From assembly GCA_905214605.1 (NCBI GenBank), contig CAJMMY010000051.1, positions 1 through 7,290 on the forward strand: DNA of 7,290 bases, read 5' to 3'. This stretch comes from an uncultured bacterium. GTDB taxonomy: Bacteria > Bacillota_A > Clostridia > Oscillospirales > Oscillospiraceae. Made by a program: the position numbers and the translations under genes. The notes under the pieces are model-generated. The model made no database searches and was not told the origin of the DNA. It worked only from the letters and a program-made list of their open reading frames with translations. Below are positions 1 through 4,543 of this stretch, in pieces; position 1 is the stretch's first letter; every line of letters begins with the position of its first letter.

Positions 1-137
1 GTCTGAGTGGTGGCACGTTTGTTTTCCACGGAGATGCGCTCAGCGGTGCATTTGGTGCCGTTGGCATTAAATGCGCAGTTGGACACATCGCAGCCAATGG
101 ACTGCTCGCAGTTGTAATTGGATTTGGAATTAGACAT
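1..137 (-). CDS. DUF1540 domain-containing small cysteine-rich protein (partial, 3' end beyond window)
   Basis: The reverse strand reads from an ATG at 137 through 45 intact codons to the window edge, so the C-terminus is missing. The peptide begins MSNSKSNYNCEQSIGCDVSN. Four cysteines fall at residues 10, 16, 21 and 30, with the middle pair inside GCDVSNCAFNANGTKC, followed by TAERISVENKRA. This C-x-V-x-x-C-x(8)-C pattern, then a short 'C-x-A-x-x-I-x-V' segment, is the signature I associate with DUF1540, a domain of unknown function common in Clostridia that probably binds metal through its cysteines (inference). A clear Shine-Dalgarno AGGAG lies at 148-152 on the reverse strand, 10 bases before the ATG, which supports the start. 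The gene diverges from the metallophosphoesterase gene. No signal peptide or membrane segment is visible. Function is unknown. Confidence 0.82.
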   Translation of the reverse strand, partial: MSNSKSNYNCEQSIGCDVSNCAFNANGTKCTAERISVENKRATTQ

Positions 138-201
138 CAGATTTACGCTCCTGTCAGAAAATTTTGGGACGCAGCAGAATGCCGGGTCCTATGAAAGATT
201 G

Positions 202-219
202 TTCCCGTTTTTGCGGGAA
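202..219 (+). promoter_or_regulatory. Small hairpin before the metallophosphoesterase ribosome-binding site
   Basis: TTCCCG at 202-207 is the exact reverse complement of CGGGAA at 214-219, leaving a T-rich 6-base loop. It ends 7 bases before the purine-rich ribosome-binding stretch at 226-234. No T-run follows on the + strand, so it is not an obvious + strand terminator. On the - strand it would sit in the leader or promoter zone of the divergent DUF1540 gene. A role in either is inference; a six-pair stem can arise by chance. Confidence 0.3.
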
Positions 220-235
220 GTATACGGGGGAAGGC

Positions 236-925
236 ATGGCATTATACGCAATCGGTGATTTGCACCTTTCCATCGGCACGGGGAAATCCATGGAGGTTTT
301 CGGCGGACGATGGATAAACTATATGGAAAAAATCAAGCAGGGCTTTTCTCTGGTCCAACCGGAGGATACAGTGGTTCTGTGCGGAGATTTGGCATGGGGC
401 ATGAGCTTGGAGCAGGCGAAAGACGAATTCGCGTTCATCAATGACTTGCCCGGGAAAAAAATCATTCTCAAGGGCAACCACGACTATTGGTGGACCACGG
501 TGCATAAGGCGCAGACCGCCTTTGCGGAGTACGGATTCCATGATTTGGAAATTCTTCACAACAACTGCTTTTTCTACAAGGACATTGCCATCTGCGGCAC
601 CCGGGGATGGTTTTTTGAAGAGGAAAAAGGCGGAGAGCATGACAAAAAGGTGATGAACCGGGAAATCATGCGGTTGGAGGCATCTTTGAAGGCGGCGGGA
701 GATAAGACGAAATACGTCTTTCTTCATTATCCGCCCAAGTACCAGAATTATGAGTGTCCGGAGATTCTGGAGCTGTTTCGGAAGTACGAGGTGCCGGTGT
801 GCGTGTACGGACACATTCACGATAAGGGCTGCGCGTATGCGTTTACCGGAACCCATGAAAATACCCGGTATCAGTTGGTTTCTGCGGACCATGTGTACTT
901 TATTCCCCAGAAAATTATGGACTGA
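236..925 (+). CDS. Calcineurin-like metallophosphoesterase (predicted phosphohydrolase), 229 aa
   Basis: This is a soluble enzyme of the calcineurin-like phosphoesterase fold, which uses two metal ions to hydrolyse phosphate esters. The motifs appear in family order: D8-x-H10 in IGDLHLS, G50-D51 in CGDLAWG, G80-N-H-D83 followed by YWW, H164 in FLHYPP, and G192-H-I-H195. Together these supply the full set of metal ligands, so the enzyme looks intact. The substrate cannot be read from the sequence; relatives in Clostridia are usually annotated only as metallophosphoesterases or protein phosphatases. I chose the ATG at 236 because the DLH motif follows within ten residues, as is typical, and a GGGGGAAGG stretch precedes it at 226-234. 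An in-frame ATG at 164 would add 24 unconserved-looking residues. There is no signal peptide or membrane segment. It ends 23 bases upstream of the tig -35 element and is probably a separate transcription unit. Confidence 0.9.
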   Translation: MALYAIGDLHLSIGTGKSMEVFGGRWINYMEKIKQGFSLVQPEDTVVLCGDLAWGMSLEQAKDEFAFINDLPGKKIILKGNHDYWWTTVHKAQTAFAEYGFHDLEILHNNCFFYKDIAICGTRGWFFEEEKGGEHDKKVMNREIMRLEASLKAAGDKTKYVFLHYPPKYQNYECPEILELFRKYEVPVCVYGHIHDKGCAYAFTGTHENTRYQLVSADHVYFIPQKIMD

Positions 926-927
926 TT

Positions 928-976
928 GTAAAAACATTGAAATTTTGATTGATTTTACGGAATGGTATGATATAAT
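928..976 (+). promoter_or_regulatory. tig promoter: A/T-rich upstream region, -35 TTGATT, extended -10 TGATATAAT
   Basis: A consensus -10 TATAAT lies at 971-976, preceded by TG at 968-969 in the TGnTATAAT arrangement of an extended -10. A TTGATT at 949-954 matches four of six bases of the sigma-A -35, with a 16-bp spacer. The A/T-rich stretch at about 928-948 lies directly upstream of the -35, where UP elements sit. The predicted start is near 983, about 78 bases before the tig ATG. Such a strong vegetative promoter fits an abundant ribosome-associated chaperone. The same hexamer also starts at 945, but its 20-bp spacer is poorer. Confidence 0.8.
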
Positions 977-981
977 ATCAT
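967..981. repeat. Perfect 15-bp inverted repeat over the tig -10 element
   Basis: ATGATAT at 967-973 and ATATCAT at 975-981 are exact reverse complements around a single central A at 974. The dyad covers the whole TATAAT and the extended-10 TG. A repressor binding here would occlude the promoter, but an A/T-rich palindrome that overlaps a TATAAT is partly self-complementary anyway. It is not a CIRCE or CtsR operator. Confidence 0.5.
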
Positions 982-982
982 G

Positions 983-1003
983 GCTGCAAATCCGTTTTGC
1001 AGC
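983..1003 (+). promoter_or_regulatory. tig leader hairpin 1, at the predicted 5' end of the transcript
   Basis: GCTGCAAA at 983-990 pairs perfectly with TTTGCAGC at 996-1003, with a 5-base loop TCCGT. The first base coincides with the transcription start predicted from the -10. Hairpins at the very 5' end of an mRNA are known to slow 5'-dependent decay, so a stabilising role is a reasonable inference. No T-run follows, so it is not a terminator. Confidence 0.55.
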
Positions 1004-1018
1004 AGATTTCGTATGCAA

Positions 1019-1036
1019 TTTTGCCGGATGGCAAAA
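1019..1036 (+). promoter_or_regulatory. tig leader hairpin 2, just before the Shine-Dalgarno site
   Basis: TTTTGCC at 1019-1025 pairs perfectly with GGCAAAA at 1030-1036 around a 4-base loop GGAT. The stem ends 8 bases before the AGGAGG at 1045-1050, so the ribosome-binding site is left open in this fold. Its arms and loop are partly interchangeable with those of hairpin 1, allowing alternative pairings. Confidence 0.5.
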
Positions 1037-1044
1037 AGATACAT

Positions 1045-1050
1045 AGGAGG
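1045..1050 (+). promoter_or_regulatory. Shine-Dalgarno site of tig
   Basis: A full-consensus AGGAGG sits 10 bases before the ATG at 1061. It decides the start of tig: the earlier in-frame ATG at 980 lies upstream of the predicted transcription start and has no ribosome-binding site. Confidence 0.85.
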
Positions 1051-1060
1051 AGTCAACCCC

Positions 1061-2404
1061 ATGAATTATAAGAATTTTGAAAAACAGACAGACAAGAGCA
1101 CCGTTACCTTCCAGGTGGAAGTTGATGGCGAAACTTTCGAAAAAGCAGTTGCAGCTGCATACCTGAAGAATAAGAAAGATATCTTCATTCAGGGCTTCAG
1201 AAAAGGTAAGGCTCCCCGTGCTGTCATCGAAGGTATGTACGGCAAGGATGTGTTCTACGAAGATGCTGTGAACGATATTGCTTACGAGGCATTTGAGTAC
1301 GGCGTGAAGGAGAGCGGCGCTGAGACCATCGGCATCCCCACCATCACCGACTACAACGTGGCAGACGACAAGGCTTGCACCATTTCCTTCATGGTTGATG
1401 TGTACCCCGAAGTGACTCTGGGCGAGTACAAGGGTCTGGAGGCTCCCCACCAGTACGTGGAAATCTCCGACGAGGACGTGGAGAAGGAAATCAACGCAGT
1501 GCGCGAGCGCAATGCAAGAATCAACACCGTTGAGCGCGCAGCTGAGATGGGCGACACCGCAGTCATCGACTTTGTCGGCTTTGTGGACGGCAAGGAGTTC
1601 GAGGGCGGCGCCGGCAACGAGTACGGTCTGAAGCTGGGCTCCAACACCTTCGTTCCCGGTTTCGAGGAGCAGCTGGTTGGCGTGAAAGCCGGCGAGGATA
1701 AGGACGTTGTCGTGACCTTCCCCGAGGATTACGCAGAAGAGCTGGCAGGCAAAGAGGCTACTTTCAAGTGCCACGTGTGCGAAGTGAAGGAAACCGAGCT
1801 GCCCGAGCTGGACGATGAGTTCGTGAAGGACGTTTCCGAGTTCGATACCGTTGAGGAGTACAAGAACAGCATCCGCGAGAACCTGCAGAAGACCCGTCAG
1901 GCTCAGGCTGATGACGAGTTCCACAGCCGTCTGCTGGGCATCGCTTGCGACAACATGCAGGTTGTTGTGCCCGAGGCTCTGATTGAAGAGAAACTGGATG
2001 AGGTTGCATCCAACTACGCACAGAACTTCGGTCTGGGCAACGTCTCCAAGAAGCAGTTCGTGGAAATGATGGGCATGACCGAGGAGATGTTCGATCAGTT
2101 CTCCCGTCCCACCGCAGAGCACAACGCTAAGGTTGACCTGCTGCTGCGCGCTGTTGTTGAGGCTGAAAAGCTGGAGGCTGCTGAGGAAGATCTGAACGAG
2201 CTGTTCCAGCAGATCGCTGAGGCTTACAACATGGATGTGGAAGCTGTCAAAGAGAAGGTCGATATGGACGCAGCAAAGCACGATGTGTGCATGAGAAAGG
2301 CTGCTGAGCTGATTTATGATTCCGGCAAGGATCTGCCCTGGTCCGAGGAAGAGGCAGTTGCCGACATCGCAAATGCCGCTCTCGAGGCTGCTGCTAAGGA
2401 ATAA
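1061..2404 (+). CDS. tig: Trigger factor, ribosome-associated chaperone and peptidyl-prolyl isomerase, 447 aa
   Basis: Trigger factor docks at the ribosome exit tunnel, shields nascent chains and catalyses proline isomerisation in the cytosol. The N-terminal ribosome-binding domain carries the signature GFRKGKAP at residues 45-52. An FKBP-like isomerase domain spans roughly 160-243, beginning GDTAVIDFVGFVDG and containing FVPGFEEQLVG near 197-207. A long, acidic, helical C-terminal chaperone domain runs from about 250 to the end and starts LPELDDEFVKDVSEF, typical of the family. The length matches the usual 430-450 residues, and all domains are present. Codon use differs from the neighbours: none of its 12 arginines uses CGG (4 CGT, 5 CGC, 3 AGA), whereas clpP uses CGG for 4 of 8. 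This is the kind of bias expected of a highly expressed gene. No terminator separates it from clpP, 68 bases downstream, so the two are probably co-transcribed. Confidence 0.97.
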   Translation: MNYKNFEKQTDKSTVTFQVEVDGETFEKAVAAAYLKNKKDIFIQGFRKGKAPRAVIEGMYGKDVFYEDAVNDIAYEAFEYGVKESGAETIGIPTITDYNVADDKACTISFMVDVYPEVTLGEYKGLEAPHQYVEISDEDVEKEINAVRERNARINTVERAAEMGDTAVIDFVGFVDGKEFEGGAGNEYGLKLGSNTFVPGFEEQLVGVKAGEDKDVVVTFPEDYAEELAGKEATFKCHVCEVKETELPELDDEFVKDVSEFDTVEEYKNSIRENLQKTRQAQADDEFHSRLLGIACDNMQVVVPEALIEEKLDEVASNYAQNFGLGNVSKKQFVEMMGMTEEMFDQFSRPTAEHNAKVDLLLRAVVEAEKLEAAEEDLNELFQQIAEAYNMDVEAVKEKVDMDAAKHDVCMRKAAELIYDSGKDLPWSEEEAVADIANAALEAAAKE

Positions 2405-2418
2405 TCGGAATAAAAGAC

Positions 2419-2436
2419 AGCATGTCCGGATATGCT
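2419..2436. repeat. 18-bp near-perfect palindrome between tig and clpP
   Basis: AGCATGTCC at 2419-2427 and GGATATGCT at 2428-2436 are reverse complements except for one position, which would be a G-U pair in RNA. As RNA it gives a 6-pair stem with loop TCCGGA. No T-run follows, so it is not a terminator. It may be a processing site, a weak operator, or chance. Confidence 0.35.
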
Positions 2437-2472
2437 CTCTTGGATCAGTGAACAAGTAAAGGAGAGTTTACT

Positions 2473-3054
2473 ATGAGTTTAGTTCCTTACGTGGTTGAGC
2501 AGACTTCCCGGGGCGAACGGTCTTACGACATTTTTTCCCGGCTGCTGAACGACCGCATTATTTTCCTGGGCGAGGAAGTGAATGACACCACCGCAAGTCT
2601 GGTGGTGGCACAGCTGCTGTATCTGGAAAGTCAGGACCCGGATAAAGATATCCAGTTCTACATCAACTCCCCCGGCGGCAGCGTGACGGCAGGCATGGCA
2701 ATCTATGATACCATGCAGTACGTCAAGTGCGATGTGTCCACCATTTGCGTGGGCATGGCAGCCTCTATGGGCGCATTCCTGCTGTCCAGCGGAGCCAAAG
2801 GCAAGCGCCTGGCACTGCCCAACTCCTGCATTATGATTCACCAGCCTTCCGGTGGATTCCAGGGTCAGGCAACGGATATCCAGATCCACGCCGAATACAT
2901 TCTCAAGCTGAAAAAGCATCTGAATGAAATTATGGCCGCAAATGCAGGCCGTACGCTGGAAGAAGTTCAGGCCGCTACCGAGCGGGACAACTTCATGACG
3001 GCACAGGAGGCACTGGACTTCGGTCTGGTGGATCAGGTAATCACGAAACGATAA
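2473..3054 (+). CDS. clpP: ATP-dependent Clp protease proteolytic subunit ClpP, 193 aa
   Basis: ClpP forms a two-ring, fourteen-subunit barrel that degrades polypeptides fed by an AAA+ partner, here most likely ClpX encoded next door. The serine-protease triad is complete: Ser98 in GMAASMGAF, His123 in MIHQP, and Asp172 in [12 protein letters not shown]. The oxyanion-loop motif [10 protein letters not shown] is at 65-74, and the handle helix follows around 135-157. The N-terminus [20 protein letters not shown] is typical of the family, including the short segment lining the axial pore, and 193 residues is the normal length. The start is supported by an AAAGGAGA Shine-Dalgarno at 2458-2465. 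The gene lies in the tig transcription unit and is closed by a strong terminator hairpin 5 bases after its stop codon. Confidence 0.97.
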   Translation: MSLVPYVVEQTSRGERSYDIFSRLLNDRIIFLGEEVNDTTASLVVAQLLYLESQDPDKDIQFYINSPGGSVTAGMAIYDTMQYVKCDVSTICVGMAASMGAFLLSSGAKGKRLALPNSCIMIHQPSGGFQGQATDIQIHAEYILKLKKHLNEIMAANAGRTLEEVQAATERDNFMTAQEALDFGLVDQVITKR

Positions 3055-3059
3055 ACCGG

Positions 3060-3104
3060 ATTTCGGGGGATTGACGCAAATCCCCCGAAATTTGTATTCT
3101 TTCT
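3060..3104 (+). terminator. Intrinsic terminator after clpP
   Basis: A perfect 13-pair stem joins 3060-3072 (ATTTCGGGGGATT) to 3079-3091 (AATCCCCCGAAAT) around a GACGCA loop. A T-rich tail with 9 T in 13 bases follows at 3092-3104. The five consecutive G-C pairs make the stem strong, but the tail is interrupted, so termination may be partial. It separates tig-clpP from clpX-lon. Confidence 0.85.
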
Positions 3105-3110
3105 AAATTG

Positions 3111-3139
3111 AATGGTTCCGGGAAATCCGCGGAATCATT
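3111..3139 (+). promoter_or_regulatory. Inverted repeat in the clpX leader
   Basis: AATGGTTCCG at 3111-3120 pairs with CGGAATCATT at 3130-3139 over ten positions, with one G-U. The 9-base loop GGAAATCCG can itself form a GGA/TCC mini-stem. It ends 8 bases before the AGGGAG ribosome-binding site at 3148-3153. No T-run follows. A role in mRNA stability or processing of readthrough transcripts, or as an operator, is inference. Confidence 0.4.
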
Positions 3140-3159
3140 TGGAAAACAGGGAGTTATCA

Positions 3160-4422
3160 ATGGCTAAAAACGAAGAAAAAACCCTGCGGTGTTCCTTCTG
3201 CGGCAAGCCTCAGTCTGTTGTGGACCGTTTGATTGCCGGAAACGGCGTTTATATCTGCAATGAGTGTGTGCGTTTGTGCATGGAACTGATTGACGATGAG
3301 GACCTGAACGCCGGAAACGGCGCTTATGAGGATATGGGTCTGGACGCAGAGCGTCTGCCCACCCCCATGGAAATGAAGGCCCGTCTGGACGAGTATATTA
3401 TCGGACAGGATGCCGCGAAGGTCACGCTGTCCGTTGCGGTGTACAACCACTATAAACGCATTCTGTTCGGCGATAGCAGCGACGTGGAGCTGCAGAAGAG
3501 CAATATTTTGCTCATTGGACCCACCGGCTCCGGCAAAACGCTGTTTGCCCAGACCCTGGCGAAAATGCTGGACGTTCCCTTTGCCATTGCCGATGCAACC
3601 ACGCTGACGGAAGCCGGCTATGTGGGCGAGGACGTGGAGAATATTCTTCTGCGTCTGCTGCAGGCTGCGGATATGGACGTGGCACGGGCAGAGCACGGCA
3701 TTATTTACATCGATGAAATGGACAAAATTGCCCGGAAGAGTGAAAATACTTCCATCACCCGGGACGTTTCCGGCGAGGGCGTGCAGCAGGCACTGCTGAA
3801 ACTGTTGGAGGGTACCGTGGCAAACGTACCGCCTCAGGGCGGCCGGAAACACCCCCAGCAGGAGTTCATTCATGTGGACACCACCAATATCCTGTTTATC
3901 TGCGGCGGCGCATTCGACGGTCTGGAAAAGATTATCGAGCAGCGCATGGACCAGAAAACCATGGGCTTCGCCGCGCAGATTCAGAGCAAGCAGGAGAAAA
4001 ATACCGGCGAGATTTTCCAGCACGTGCAGCAGCATGACCTGCTGAAATTTGGTATCATTCCCGAGCTGATTGGCCGTATGCCGGTGCTGACCAGCTTGCA
4101 GAGCCTCACCCGGGAGGATTTGGTCCGGGTGCTGACGGAGCCGAAAAACGCGCTGACGAAACAGTATCAGGCCATGTTGGGCTATGACCATGTGGAGCTG
4201 GAGTTTGAGCCGGAGGCACTGGGGGCCATTGCAGACGAGGCAATTGCCATGAATATCGGTGCCCGCGGTCTGCGCAGCGTCATGGAAAAACTGATGACCA
4301 ACATTATGTACACCGTTCCCTCGGATAAAACCATCCGAAAAGTCATTGTGACGAAGGAATGCGTGACGGATCACGTGGAACCCACGGTGATTCGGGAGGC
4401 AGAAACTTCCGCCGAGGCATAA
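3160..4422 (+). CDS. clpX: ATP-dependent Clp protease ATP-binding subunit ClpX, 420 aa
   Basis: ClpX is a hexameric AAA+ unfoldase that recognises tagged or damaged proteins and threads them into ClpP in the cytosol. The N-terminal zinc-binding dimerisation domain has its four cysteines at 11, 14, 33 and 36. Walker A GPTGSGKT is at 120-127, the pore-1 loop GYVG at 153-156, Walker [10 protein letters not shown] at 181-189 (Asp185, Glu186), and the RKH substrate-entry loop at 229-231. The arginine finger in PELIGRMPV is Arg306, and the sensor-2 Arg369 lies in GARGLR. All catalytic parts are present and the length is normal. The ClpP-docking loop, usually IGF, reads MGF at 268-270, which confirms a ClpP partner with a mild substitution. 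The start at 3160 follows AGGGAG at 3148-3153 and matches the family N-terminus [16 protein letters not shown]; an in-frame ATG at 3112 has no such site and lies inside the leader repeat. Confidence 0.97.
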   Translation: MAKNEEKTLRCSFCGKPQSVVDRLIAGNGVYICNECVRLCMELIDDEDLNAGNGAYEDMGLDAERLPTPMEMKARLDEYIIGQDAAKVTLSVAVYNHYKRILFGDSSDVELQKSNILLIGPTGSGKTLFAQTLAKMLDVPFAIADATTLTEAGYVGEDVENILLRLLQAADMDVARAEHGIIYIDEMDKIARKSENTSITRDVSGEGVQQALLKLLEGTVANVPPQGGRKHPQQEFIHVDTTNILFICGGAFDGLEKIIEQRMDQKTMGFAAQIQSKQEKNTGEIFQHVQQHDLLKFGIIPELIGRMPVLTSLQSLTREDLVRVLTEPKNALTKQYQAMLGYDHVELEFEPEALGAIADEAIAMNIGARGLRSVMEKLMTNIMYTVPSDKTIRKVIVTKECVTDHVEPTVIREAETSAEA

Positions 4423-4434
4423 GCGCCGGCGGAA
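4407..4434 (+). other. Hairpin spanning the clpX stop codon
   Basis: TTCCGCCG at 4407-4414 is the exact reverse complement of CGGCGGAA at 4427-4434. The 12-base loop contains the clpX TAA at 4420-4422. It is G-C rich but followed by purines rather than a T-run, so it is not an intrinsic terminator by itself. It may protect the 3' end of a clpX transcript (inference). Confidence 0.4.
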
Positions 4435-4465
4435 AAGGTGAAAGTCCTTTGTAAATGACACCATG

Positions 4466-4504
4466 GGGACGGGGCTTTGCACTCCGTCCCTTTGCGTTCA
4501 TTTT
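4466..4504 (+). terminator. Probable intrinsic terminator or attenuator between clpX and lon
   Basis: GGGACGGGG at 4466-4474 pairs with CTCCGTCCC at 4482-4490 over nine positions, one of them G-U, around a 7-base loop CTTTGCA. The tail TTTGCGTTCATTTT (4491-4504) has T-runs but is interrupted, so termination is probably incomplete. It lies 53 bases before the lon start, where it could either end clpX transcripts or tune lon expression. Confidence 0.6.
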
Positions 4505-4527
4505 GAGCGCAGTAACGAACTTCCCAT

Positions 4528-4535
4528 AAGGAGGG
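4528..4535 (+). promoter_or_regulatory. Shine-Dalgarno site of lon
   Basis: AAGGAGGG lies 8 bases before the ATG at 4544. It fixes the lon start: an earlier in-frame ATG at 4463 would add 27 residues encoded by the terminator-like hairpin and has no ribosome-binding site. Confidence 0.85.
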
Positions 4536-4543
4536 AAAACACA

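Noticed and set aside
164..235. An N-terminal extension of the metallophosphoesterase from an in-frame ATG at 164.
   Set aside because: The added 24 residues resemble no part of the family, and the ATG at 236 places the first metal motif at the usual position.
241..246. A perfect TATAAT on the - strand, as a possible DUF1540 promoter.
   Set aside because: No -35-like hexamer lies at 16-18 bp spacing, and it is inside the metallophosphoesterase coding sequence; one hexamer alone is not enough.
928..958. GTAAAA/TTTTAC inverted repeat after the metallophosphoesterase, as a terminator.
   Set aside because: Only six A-T-dominated pairs with a 19-base loop, and it overlaps the tig -35 region; too weak to call.
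980..1060. An upstream in-frame ATG at 980 extending trigger factor by 27 residues.
   Set aside because: It lies upstream of the predicted transcription start near 983, inside the promoter dyad, whereas the ATG at 1061 has a perfect Shine-Dalgarno and a typical N-terminus.
4477..4486. TTGCACTC resembling half of a CIRCE heat-shock operator before lon.
   Set aside because: The inverted partner GAGTGC is missing at the required 9-base spacing, and the bases belong to the terminator-like hairpin.
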